In this document: one piece after another, positions 24,754 to 32,745 of the stretch | Layout: each line of letters starts with the position of its first letter | How positions within the stretch are numbered: the stretch's first letter is position 1 | NCBI GenBank assembly: GCA_902789395.1 | Contig: CADANY010000009.1 | Span: forward strand, 61,112-125,111 | Direction: 5' to 3' | DNA: 64,000 bases | From: an uncultured Bacteroidia bacterium | GTDB lineage: Bacteria > Bacteroidota > Bacteroidia > Bacteroidales > UBA932 | Made by a program: the position numbers and the translations under genes | The notes under the pieces: generated by a model | Seen by the model: only the letters and a program-made list of their open reading frames with translations | Told to the model about the DNA's origin: nothing | The model's database searches: none

Positions 24754-26718
24754 TCATAATCGTTTCAATACCTGGGCCGTCCGCGCGGGAAGGTACAGGT
24801 AGAGTCTGCCGTCCACCGTGAAGTGGTGCTCCGAAGCGGAAATCCGGGAGAAGCCATCGTAAACGGCCGCATCGGAATCGAGGACTCCGACCCATTCGCC
24901 TTCCGGCGCCGGGAACCCGTATTCCGCAAAGGAACCGGCAGGATTGAAATTGAATGCAAAGATACAGTTTCCGCGGCTGAAAATCAATATCTTCTTCTCT
25001 TCATCCTGGACGAGCAGCCTGGGTTTTGCGAAGAGGATGCGTTCCTGCCGGATGAGATGCACCATATCCCGGTCGAAATTTCGCAGGTACCGGTAGCGGA
25101 GATAGTCCGGTTCAGCCAGGGACCACTGGCGGCGGGCATGGGCATAGGACCATCCATTCCCTTCCCGGGGGAAATCGATCCACTCCGGGTGGCCGAATTC
25201 ATTGCCCATGAAATTCAGGTATCCGTCTCCGGCCGTTGCTGCGGTCACCAGACGGATCATCTTGTGGAGTGCGATCCCGCGGTCAACGACCGGATTCTTG
25301 GAATCCTTATTCATCGAGAAGTACATCTCCTTATCCATCAACCTGAAAATCAGCGTCTTGTCTCCGACAAGAGCCTGATCATGGCATTCCGCGTAACTGA
25401 TCGTTTTCTCGTCGTCACGCTTGTTGGTCAGCTGCCACCAGATCTCCCCGACGCTCCACTGCTCGTCGGAGAGGGTCTTGATCCACTTGATCCAGTTGTC
25501 GGCGACTCCCATGGACATCCGGAAATCGAAGCCTACCCCTCCCTTTTCCAGGGGAGCCGCCAGACCGGCCATGCCGCTGACATCCTCCGCGATCGTAAAG
25601 GCGTTCGGATTCATTTCCCGGACCAGGATATTCGCCAGAGCCAGGTAGGTTACGGCATTCTCATCGACACCGTCATTGAAGTAATTGTCATATCCGACGA
25701 AATCCTTCCCGAGGCCGTGGTCCCAGTAGAGCATACTGGTTACCCCGTCGAAACGGAATCCATCGATATGATACTCTTCCATCCAGTATTTCACGTTGGA
25801 AAGCAGGAAATATTTCGTCTCGTCTTTCCCGTAATCAAAGCAGCGGGATCCCCAGGCGGGATGCCGTCCCTGAGGACCCGAATAGAAATACAGGTCGTCA
25901 CGGCCGTCGAAAAGGGATAACCCCTCAGCCTCGTTGTCGACGCTGTGGGAATGGACGATATCCATCACGACCGCTATACCCTTACCATGGGCGTCATCGA
26001 CCAGGCGCTTGAACTCCTCGGGGGTCCCGAACCGGGAACTGAGGGCAAAGAAGTTTGAGACCTGGTACCCGAAGGACCCATAGTAGGGATGCTCCTGCAG
26101 GGCCATGATCTGGAGCGTATCGTAACCGAGCTGCCTGACTTTCGGGAGGACCGTCGTCCGGAAATCTTCGAAAGAGGCGACTTTCTCCTCCTCGGAGCTC
26201 ATGCCGATATGGCATTCATAAATCATCGGATGCGGCCGTTTCCCGGCATGGGGATGTTTCCACCGGTACGGTTCCTCCGGAGCCCATACCTGGGCGCAGA
26301 AAACCTTTGTCACCGGATCTTGAAGCGTTCGGACGGCGTAAGAAGGAAGACGCTCCCCTGCCCCTCCCGGCCATTCGATGAACAGCTTATAGAGCTGGCC
26401 ATGGGAAAGGGAGAAAGCCGGAAGACTCAATTCCCAATTGCCGCCTCCGATCGGTTTCAGCGCAAAGGCGTCGGTGCGTTTCCAGTTGTTGCATTCGCCG
26501 ATCAGATAGATCCGCGTCGCATTGGGGGCCCATTCCCGGAAGATCCAGGAACCGTCATCGCAACGGTGGAGCCCGTAATACAGGTGGTTGTTGACCGCAT
26601 CTTTGAGGAGTCCCTTCCCGGCAATGTGCCGTTTCATATCGAGGATCCGCCTGTGGCGGGCGTCGATAGCATCCTTATAGGGAAGGAGATACGGATCGGT
26701 ATCGTAGATCATTTTCAT
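24754..26718 (-). CDS. glgB: 1,4-alpha-glucan branching enzyme (GH13)
   Basis: A 654-residue branching enzyme of the eukaryote-like GH13_8 type. An N-terminal CBM48 domain (FREWAPNATRIYLIGECNNW) is followed by the TIM barrel with VVMDIVHSHS, the nucleophile Asp in DGFRFDGVTSM, the acid/base Glu in FTIAEDVSGM and AECHDQALVGDKTL. The C-terminal beta domain ends in YLPARTAQVL. It forms alpha-1,6 branches in glycogen. Its start overlaps the xseB stop by 4 bases, so a DNA-repair subunit and a glycogen enzyme are translationally coupled. Confidence 0.95.
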   Translation of the reverse strand: MKMIYDTDPYLLPYKDAIDARHRRILDMKRHIAGKGLLKDAVNNHLYYGLHRCDDGSWIFREWAPNATRIYLIGECNNWKRTDAFALKPIGGGNWELSLPAFSLSHGQLYKLFIEWPGGAGERLPSYAVRTLQDPVTKVFCAQVWAPEEPYRWKHPHAGKRPHPMIYECHIGMSSEEEKVASFEDFRTTVLPKVRQLGYDTLQIMALQEHPYYGSFGYQVSNFFALSSRFGTPEEFKRLVDDAHGKGIAVVMDIVHSHSVDNEAEGLSLFDGRDDLYFYSGPQGRHPAWGSRCFDYGKDETKYFLLSNVKYWMEEYHIDGFRFDGVTSMLYWDHGLGKDFVGYDNYFNDGVDENAVTYLALANILVREMNPNAFTIAEDVSGMAGLAAPLEKGGVGFDFRMSMGVADNWIKWIKTLSDEQWSVGEIWWQLTNKRDDEKTISYAECHDQALVGDKTLIFRLMDKEMYFSMNKDSKNPVVDRGIALHKMIRLVTAATAGDGYLNFMGNEFGHPEWIDFPREGNGWSYAHARRQWSLAEPDYLRYRYLRNFDRDMVHLIRQERILFAKPRLLVQDEEKKILIFSRGNCIFAFNFNPAGSFAEYGFPAPEGEWVGVLDSDAAVYDGFSRISASEHHFTVDGRLYLYLPARTAQVLKRL

Positions 26719-26915
26719 AGCTCCTGCTCCTCCTCATCAAGTGCATCAATCTTTGTCTGGACGCCCCGGAGATAGTTCCTGCAGGCAGTGGACAGTTCCC
26801 GGCTACGGATAACAAGGGCATCGATTTCATCCAATGCCGTAGCGGGATCCTCTACCTTCCGGGCGATCTCATCCAATTCGGCGACCGCTTTCGTATAATC
26901 GAATTGATCTTCCAT
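26715..26915 (-). CDS. xseB: Exodeoxyribonuclease VII small subunit
   Basis: 66 residues, the size of XseB. It is a helical, acidic protein with the family pattern FDYTKAVAELDEIARKVEDP near its start. It wraps as multiple copies around XseA in the nuclease complex, which degrades single-stranded DNA in both directions. It follows xseA by 48 bases. A promoter-like sequence overlaps the end of xseA and could separately drive xseB with the glycogen genes. Confidence 0.93.
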   Translation of the reverse strand: MEDQFDYTKAVAELDEIARKVEDPATALDEIDALVIRSRELSTACRNYLRGVQTKIDALDEEEQEL

Positions 26916-26940
26916 GTTCCGAATCTATGTGGTTAGATGG

Positions 26941-26972
26941 CAAATATACAAAACCTCCGCGATTTACGCAAT
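26941..26972 (-). promoter_or_regulatory. Candidate internal promoter before xseB and the glycogen genes
   Basis: On the minus strand ATTG (26969-26972) is 20 bases from TATATTTG (26941-26948). The -7 box is a full match; the -33 box has one mismatch and lies within the last codons of xseA. Confidence 0.55.
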
Positions 26973-28166
26973 TCCGGAGGCGGATTCTTCCTCGGGAAGA
27001 AGCACTTCACGGACATCGGCCTGCAGGGATCCGTCGCTGAAACGCACGCCGATCCGCTCTCCCGGAGCCACTTTCCGAGCGCTTTTCAGGACCCGGCCCT
27101 TTTTGTCCGTAACGAGTACATACCCCCTGGATAGGATCGTCCTGGGATCGGCAGAAGCAATAACCGTTTCTTTCAGCGCCAGAGCGGACAATTCCCGGCC
27201 GAGAATGGCACTCATGGAAAATTTTAAACGGTGCATCACCTGATCGACCCGCCGGAACTCGTCCGATATCCGCCTTGCGACCGACTGCCGGATCCGCTGC
27301 GCCAGGGTTGTGATCGCAGCGTCTTCCGCTTCGTACAGTTCCAGGAAAACATCGGCAAGCGCCGTCGGCGTCTTGACGAAACGGTTGGCGACCATATCGG
27401 CGATATGATAATCCCGCTCATGCCCGATAGCCGTCAGTACCGGGACCGGGCAGGTCGCAATGGCAACCGCAAGGTCGTAATCATCAAAGCAGGCCAGGTC
27501 CATTTCAGACCCGCCTCCCCGAAGAATTAAGACCGCATCGTATTGATTTTCAGAAGCTTTCTTAATCGCTTCAGAAATTGATTCCGGCGCGCCTTCTCCC
27601 TGCATCAGGGCCTCCAACAGATCGACTTCGAAGGCATATCCGGAAGGATTTCCGGTCAGGTGGTTCATGAAATCGCCAAGGCCGGCGGCCGTCCTGGCGG
27701 AGATAACAGCCAGACGGCGCGGAAGACGCGGAAGACACAGTTCCTGCTGCATCTCCAGATACCCTTCCTCGGTCAGTTTCCGGATAATCCGTTTTTTTTC
27801 GAGCGCTTTCTCCCCCACGGTAAACGAAGGATCGATATCATCGATAAAAAGGGAGACGCCGTACAGTTCACTGTAATTGACCTGCACCCTGACAAGCACG
27901 GTAATCCCTGAGCGGAGGGGCTCCCCAACCGTTTCCTCAAAAAAAGCCTTGAGCATCGGATAGTTCCACTTCCAGATCATGGCCCGGGCTTCGGCGAGGA
28001 CCTTCCCGCCGGAAGACTGGCTGAGACTCAGATAGCAGTGGCCGTTCGAGCGGGGACTGAACTCACGGATTTCCGCACGGACCCAATACTTGTCCGGAAA
28101 GAGTTCCGAGAGCCCCTCCTTGATGGCGGCCTGCAGTTCCGTCAGTTCATAATATTCTTTATTCAT
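26964..28166 (-). CDS. xseA: Exodeoxyribonuclease VII large subunit
   Basis: About 400 residues from MNKEYYELTELQAAIKE; an ATG one codon upstream is equally possible. The longer open frame runs into rmuC and is discarded. An N-terminal OB fold (WVRAEIREFSPRSNGHCYLSL) is followed by the nuclease core with ISARTAAGLGDF, ILRGGGSEMDLACFDDYDLA and TAIGHERDYHIADMVAN, all conserved in XseA. It acts with XseB in mismatch repair and DNA end processing. It overlaps the rmuC 3' end by 8 bases. Confidence 0.95.
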   Translation of the reverse strand: MNKEYYELTELQAAIKEGLSELFPDKYWVRAEIREFSPRSNGHCYLSLSQSSGGKVLAEARAMIWKWNYPMLKAFFEETVGEPLRSGITVLVRVQVNYSELYGVSLFIDDIDPSFTVGEKALEKKRIIRKLTEEGYLEMQQELCLPRLPRRLAVISARTAAGLGDFMNHLTGNPSGYAFEVDLLEALMQGEGAPESISEAIKKASENQYDAVLILRGGGSEMDLACFDDYDLAVAIATCPVPVLTAIGHERDYHIADMVANRFVKTPTALADVFLELYEAEDAAITTLAQRIRQSVARRISDEFRRVDQVMHRLKFSMSAILGRELSALALKETVIASADPRTILSRGYVLVTDKKGRVLKSARKVAPGERIGVRFSDGSLQADVREVLLPEEESASGIA

Positions 28167-29520
28167 CATCCGGCTCCTCCGTCGAGCCGAGAACAGGCGG
28201 AAGCGGCTTTTTGGGGTTTCGGGGAACCCCGTAACGGATAATCTGATTGGCGGAAGTGACGATGCTCGGTCCGGAATCGCGAAGCTTAATCTCGCCTTTC
28301 CGGAACTGGGCGAGCGCCGACTCAAGACCGGCGCCTACGGCCTGGTAATCCTTGCAGAAATCGGAGACACGGGCAATCATCTTCTCTGCCGCGGCAATGA
28401 TAAGCTGCTGGTTCTGGGCCTGTTCCATATTGGTCCATGCGATCCGGATCACTCTCAGGAAAGGCATGATCGTCTCCTCTGTCGTAATCAGTACATTCTT
28501 CGAACGGGCCCATTGGAACAAGTTGGGATCCATCTCATGGGCAAGCCTCAGGGCCGGATAGACAGGGACAAACATCACAACAAAATCGAGCCGCTTGTGA
28601 TCCGGCGCCAGATAGGAGGAGTAGTCTTTCTTCGAAAGATTCTCTACCTGGCGACGGACAGCCGCCAGGTGCTCTGCGGCAGCCTGGCTGCGCTCTTTGT
28701 CAGACTCTGCACGGGTCCAGTCATAATAGGCCGCCAGATTGACCTTGCAGTCGACGATAATGTCGTAACCGTCCGGATAATGGAGGATGAAATCCGGACG
28801 CATCAGGGAATCGCTGTCCTCGTTACGCAGGGTATGTCCCATCTCGTCCCGGAGACTTTCCTGGGCCTGATAGTCCCTCGGAGCGGTAAGCCCTTCCTGG
28901 ATAAAGATATTTTCGAGAATCACCTCGCCCCAGTCTCCCTGGAACTTGTTGCTTCCCTTGAGTGCCTCAGCAAGATTATCCGCCTTGGAACCGATATCGA
29001 CTGCCTTTTTCTGGATCGTTTCGACGGCAGCTTCCAGTGACGTTTTCAGGGCTGTAGAAGAGACCAGATGGGCTTCTTTGTTTTTCTCGAAGGCCTCTTT
29101 CATGGCCTTCAGGTTTTCGTCCAGTCCTCCTGTAATTGACTTAAAGGAGGTCTCGGCCGCTTCTTTGAGCTCCTCTTCCCGTGCCTTGAGAATCTCCTCC
29201 GTCCGGGAGGTCATTTCATGCCGGAGGGCGGAGAGCTGCTCCGTCAGCGCTTTCTCATGGGCCGCCTTGAGATCCTTGATGCTGCGCTCATAATGCTCTT
29301 TGATCAGTCCGACCGAGTCGGCCTTATCCTGCCGGGCATCCTCAATGACCCGGTCTTTTTCCTGCAACTGATTCTCCATCAGCGTAATCCGGGAATCCCG
29401 CTGAGCCAGGAGGGCCGAGTCCTTCGTCCGGACGACATACCGGGTCAGCAGGATAGCGGCGACGACCAGGATCAGCGCCGCCCCCGCCCCGATCAGGATT
29501 ATGAGCTGCAGGGGTTCCAT
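28159..29520 (-). CDS. rmuC: DNA recombination protein RmuC
   Basis: 453 residues from [13 protein letters not shown], the ATG that shares a base with the der stop codon (TAATG). One N-terminal membrane helix (4-26) is followed by a long coiled coil (about 40-190) and the RmuC nuclease-like domain, with FQGDWGEVILENIF, MRPDFILHYPDGYDIIVDCKVNL and FVPVYPALRLAHE. RmuC limits DNA inversions between repeats, probably as a PD-(D/E)XK nuclease. It sits in front of xseA, so two nuclease functions are adjacent. Confidence 0.94.
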   Translation of the reverse strand: MEPLQLIILIGAGAALILVVAAILLTRYVVRTKDSALLAQRDSRITLMENQLQEKDRVIEDARQDKADSVGLIKEHYERSIKDLKAAHEKALTEQLSALRHEMTSRTEEILKAREEELKEAAETSFKSITGGLDENLKAMKEAFEKNKEAHLVSSTALKTSLEAAVETIQKKAVDIGSKADNLAEALKGSNKFQGDWGEVILENIFIQEGLTAPRDYQAQESLRDEMGHTLRNEDSDSLMRPDFILHYPDGYDIIVDCKVNLAAYYDWTRAESDKERSQAAAEHLAAVRRQVENLSKKDYSSYLAPDHKRLDFVVMFVPVYPALRLAHEMDPNLFQWARSKNVLITTEETIMPFLRVIRIAWTNMEQAQNQQLIIAAAEKMIARVSDFCKDYQAVGAGLESALAQFRKGEIKLRDSGPSIVTSANQIIRYGVPRNPKKPLPPVLGSTEEPDDE

Positions 29521-30827
29521 TATTTGGCGCGGGTATAGATCTGGATCGGGCAACCACAGAAATCAAAATGCTCCCGCAGGCGGTTCTCGAGGAAACGCTT
29601 GTAGGGTTCCTTGACCCACTGGGGCAGGTTGCAGAAGAAGGCAAACTGCGGAGTCCGGGTCGGGAGCTGGGTTACATACTTGATCTTCACGTACTTACCC
29701 TTCCATGCCGGCGGTGGATAGTTTTCAATCTCCGGCAGCATCGCATCGTTGAGTTCGGAGGTCGGAATACGGCGCATCATATTGCCGGCAACGCGTGAAG
29801 TTGCATCCAGAACGTTCAGGATACGTTGCTTGCCGGTCACTGAAGTGAAGATGATAGGAACGTCGTCGAACGGAGCGAGGCGGGACTTGAGGGCAGCTGT
29901 ATACTCTTTCATGGTATTGCTTTCCTTCTCGAAAAGGTCCCACTTATTGACGACGATGACGCAACCTTTCCTGTTTTTCTGGATGATATTGAAAATATTC
30001 ATATCCTGCGCCTCCATTCCGGCTGTCGCATCCAGCATAAGGATGCAGACATCCGAATGCTCAATCGCTCGGATCGAGCGGAGAACAGAATAGAACTCCA
30101 GATCTTCATGGACTTTGTTCTTCCGGCGGATACCGGCGGTATCGACCAGCATGAATTCGTGGCCGTATTTGTTGTAGTAGGTCGAAATCGAGTCCCGGGT
30201 CGTACCGGCAACGGGCGTCACGATATTGCGGTCTTCTCCGAGAAGGGCGTTCGTCAGGGACGATTTCCCGACGTTCGGACGTCCGACGATGGCGATATGG
30301 GGAAGGTCCGTTCTGTCTTCCGCTTCGGGCGCATCGGCGGGGAGAACTTTTACGATCTCGTCGAGCAGGTCTCCGGTCCCGGAGCCGTTCGCTGCGGAGA
30401 TGGACCATACCTCACCGAGACCGAGGGCATAGAAATCATACGCATCGTACATTTTTTCGCCACTGTCGACCTTGTTGACGCAAAGGACGACCGGTTTTTT
30501 GCTGCGACGGAGGACTTCCGCAATTTCCGCATCATAATCCGTGATGCCGGTCGCAGCCTCACACATGAACAGAATCACATCCGCCTCATCGATGGCGATG
30601 GCGACCTGCCGCCGGATGGCGGACTCGAAAACATCGTCCGAATTGGAGGTATAACCGCCGGTGTCGACAACCGAGAATTCGGTTCCGCACCATTCACACT
30701 TTCCATAATGCCGGTCCCGGGTAACGCCGGCGGTTTCGTCGACGATTGCCTGCCGCATGCCTACAAGGCGGTTGAAGAGGGTGGACTTGCCGACATTCGG
30801 CCTGCCCACGATTGCTACAAGGGCCAT
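29520..30827 (-). CDS. der: Ribosome biogenesis GTPase Der
   Basis: A 435-residue protein with two tandem GTPase domains, unique to Der/EngA. The P-loops are [12 protein letters not shown] (first domain) and [12 protein letters not shown] (second), with DTGGY/DTAGI G3 and NKVD/NKWD G4 motifs. The C-terminal KH-like domain ends in [12 protein letters not shown]. It is required for 50S subunit assembly. It lies 6 bases after an 85-codon gene and shares one base with rmuC. Confidence 0.97.
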   Translation of the reverse strand: MALVAIVGRPNVGKSTLFNRLVGMRQAIVDETAGVTRDRHYGKCEWCGTEFSVVDTGGYTSNSDDVFESAIRRQVAIAIDEADVILFMCEAATGITDYDAEIAEVLRRSKKPVVLCVNKVDSGEKMYDAYDFYALGLGEVWSISAANGSGTGDLLDEIVKVLPADAPEAEDRTDLPHIAIVGRPNVGKSSLTNALLGEDRNIVTPVAGTTRDSISTYYNKYGHEFMLVDTAGIRRKNKVHEDLEFYSVLRSIRAIEHSDVCILMLDATAGMEAQDMNIFNIIQKNRKGCVIVVNKWDLFEKESNTMKEYTAALKSRLAPFDDVPIIFTSVTGKQRILNVLDATSRVAGNMMRRIPTSELNDAMLPEIENYPPPAWKGKYVKIKYVTQLPTRTPQFAFFCNLPQWVKEPYKRFLENRLREHFDFCGCPIQIYTRAK

Positions 30828-30833
30828 AATCTA

Positions 30834-31091
30834 TTACTTTTTATCTTTTCCAAACAGTGCACACGAAGCGCACGCATCACCATACTGCCCGTCACAGGCA
30901 GGGTGCTTTTTCCCTTCGGCGAGCATCTCCAACTCCTCTTCCTTGGCGCATTTAATGCCGAGTTTCCGCATCGCGGGATTCGTGCTGATTTCCGTGTCGG
31001 GGAAATGGCCGTCCTTCCTGAAGAATATATTGAATCCCAGGCCAAGGACACAGAGTCCCACAAATACGACAGCGGCAAGAAAGACTTTCAT
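30834..31091 (-). CDS. Small single-pass membrane protein with four conserved-type cysteines
   Basis: 85 residues with an N-terminal hydrophobic segment (FLAAVVFVGLCVLGLGFNIFF) and a short soluble tail. The tail contains NPAMRKLGIKCAKEEE, then HPACDGQYGDACASCALFG. Apart from one Cys in the helix, four cysteines fall in the tail, the last three as C-x7-C-x2-C, which suggests metal binding or a disulfide. I do not recognise a named family. Similar small proteins occur in Bacteroidales, from memory only. It overlaps the prs stop by one base and precedes der by 6 bases. Confidence 0.75.
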   Translation of the reverse strand: MKVFLAAVVFVGLCVLGLGFNIFFRKDGHFPDTEISTNPAMRKLGIKCAKEEELEMLAEGKKHPACDGQYGDACASCALFGKDKK

Positions 31092-32092
31092 TACAGAGGG
31101 AATTCGCCGGAAATCGGTTCGTAGTTATACACTTTCAGAATCATCCGGGCAAAGGTTTCAGCCAGGGAGACAACACGGAATTTGCCCTGGAGCTTTACCT
31201 TTTCGGGATCTTTTGAAAGCGGAATCGTATCGGTTACATAAACTTCCGTGAGGGAAGATGCTTCAATCCGCTCATAGGCGGGGCCGGACAGAACAGCATG
31301 CGTGGCGAAGGCACGGACGCTCTTGGCTCCCCGCTTGACGAGCTCGTTCGCGGCGGCAGTCAGGGTACCGGCCGTATCGATGATATCGTCGATAATCACG
31401 ATGTCGCGGCCCTCAACCTCGCCGATCGGCTGGATGCGTTCGACGACGTTCGCGCGGGCGCGGGTCTTGTGGCAGATAACGACCGGGCAGTGGAGACGCT
31501 TGGCATAGGCGTTCGCCCGTTTTGCCCCGCCCATGTCGGGAGCCGCAATCGTCAGGGTATTGCCGCATTCAACCTGGATTTTCTTGAGAATGCTGATGAA
31601 ATCGATCGCCGCATACAGATGGTTCACAGGGAAGTCAAAGAAACCCTGGATCTGGTCGGCGTGGAGGTCACAGACCATTACGCTGTCGGTTCCGACGGCG
31701 CGGAGCATGTTCGCAACAACCTTGGCCCCGATCGATACCCTCGGGCGGTCCTTGCGGTCCTGACGGGCCCATCCGAAATACGGGATGACGGCGATAACCT
31801 TGTTGGCGGAAGCGCGCTTGGCGGCATCAATCGTCAGGAGAAGTTCCATCAGGTTGTCGGCGGAAGGATAGGTCGACTGGAGGATAAAGCAGGTCGCGCC
31901 CCGGATGCTCTCCGTAAAGGCGGGCTGGAATTCACCGTCGCTGAAACGGGAAATCTCGAGCTTTCCCAGATGGGTCTCAGGCTCATCCGGTGATTTCATA
32001 CGGTTCATCTGCTCAACCACCTTCAGCGCGAAATCCTTGGTCGCGTCGCAGGCGAAGAGTTCCATTCTGTGTTTGTGGAAGTCGTTCAGCAT
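31091..32092 (-). CDS. prs: Ribose-phosphate pyrophosphokinase
   Basis: A 333-residue cytoplasmic enzyme making PRPP from ribose-5-phosphate and ATP for purine, pyrimidine, histidine and NAD synthesis. Diagnostic segments are EISRFSDGEFQPAF, YFGWARQDRKDRPRVSIGAKVVANML, DLHADQIQGFFDFPVNHLYA, and the PRPP loop DIVIIDDIIDTAGTL. It is slightly longer than the 310-320 of E. coli. An internal start at MELFACDATK is possible. It follows engB by 4 bases. Confidence 0.96.
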   Translation of the reverse strand: MLNDFHKHRMELFACDATKDFALKVVEQMNRMKSPDEPETHLGKLEISRFSDGEFQPAFTESIRGATCFILQSTYPSADNLMELLLTIDAAKRASANKVIAVIPYFGWARQDRKDRPRVSIGAKVVANMLRAVGTDSVMVCDLHADQIQGFFDFPVNHLYAAIDFISILKKIQVECGNTLTIAAPDMGGAKRANAYAKRLHCPVVICHKTRARANVVERIQPIGEVEGRDIVIIDDIIDTAGTLTAAANELVKRGAKSVRAFATHAVLSGPAYERIEASSLTEVYVTDTIPLSKDPEKVKLQGKFRVVSLAETFARMILKVYNYEPISGEFPL

Positions 32093-32096
32093 AACT

Positions 32097-32693
32097 TTAA
32101 ATTGATTGAAGTACCTGTCCTATATAATCTAAGATTTCAGTCTTGCCGGAAGCGGAGACCGCCGAACTGACAAAGATGGGGGGAAGTTCTTCCCAGTCTT
32201 CCAGCAGGCGGGCCTTATTTTTTTCAATCTGGGCGGCGAGGACGTTCGGTCCGGACTTGTCGCCCTTGGTAAAGATAATTCCGAAAGGGATCCCTTCTTC
32301 CCCGAGGGAGGCCATAAAACGGAGATCGATCTCCTGCATGTCATGCCGGGAATCAACCAGCACGAACAGCATGACCAACTCCTCGGAGCGATGGATATAG
32401 TCCCAGATCACCCGCTGGAGTTCTTCCCGGTCACGGGCGGACAACTTGGCATACCCGTATCCCGGAAGATCGACGAGATACCAACGGTCATTGATTCGGA
32501 AATGATTGACAAGCTTTGTCTTGCCGGGAGTCTGGGAGGTCTTTGCGAGTTTGCCGTTTGAGCAGAGCATGTTGATCAGGGATGATTTCCCTACGTTGGA
32601 CCGCCCGATGAATGCGAATTCGGGCAGTTTGTCCGCAGGCTTCTGGTCCACCCGCGTGCTGCTCTGAACGAACTCCGCCTTAGTAATCTTCAT
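32097..32693 (-). CDS. engB: Ribosome biogenesis GTP-binding protein YihA/YsxC
   Basis: 198 residues from MKITKAEFVQSST; longer readings precede the promoter. The single GTPase domain shows P-loop GRSNVGKSSLIN, switch region SQTPGKTKLVNHF, DLPGYGYAKLS and FTKGDKSG. It assists 50S assembly. It is the first gene of a 13-gene minus-strand cluster and has its own promoter 22 bases upstream, partly inside the end of the kinase gene. Confidence 0.95.
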   Translation of the reverse strand: MKITKAEFVQSSTRVDQKPADKLPEFAFIGRSNVGKSSLINMLCSNGKLAKTSQTPGKTKLVNHFRINDRWYLVDLPGYGYAKLSARDREELQRVIWDYIHRSEELVMLFVLVDSRHDMQEIDLRFMASLGEEGIPFGIIFTKGDKSGPNVLAAQIEKNKARLLEDWEELPPIFVSSAVSASGKTEILDYIGQVLQSI

Positions 32694-32714
32694 CTGATCC
32701 TCCCTTTTGTCCTG

Positions 32715-32745
32715 CAAAGTTAACAAAAAATGTTATGAAAACGAA
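32715..32745 (-). promoter_or_regulatory. Promoter of the engB cluster
   Basis: On the minus strand TTCG (32742-32745) lies 19 bases from TAACTTTG (32715-32722). The -7 box is a full match to TAnnTTTG; the -33 box has one mismatch. It could drive the whole cluster to ribF. Confidence 0.6.
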
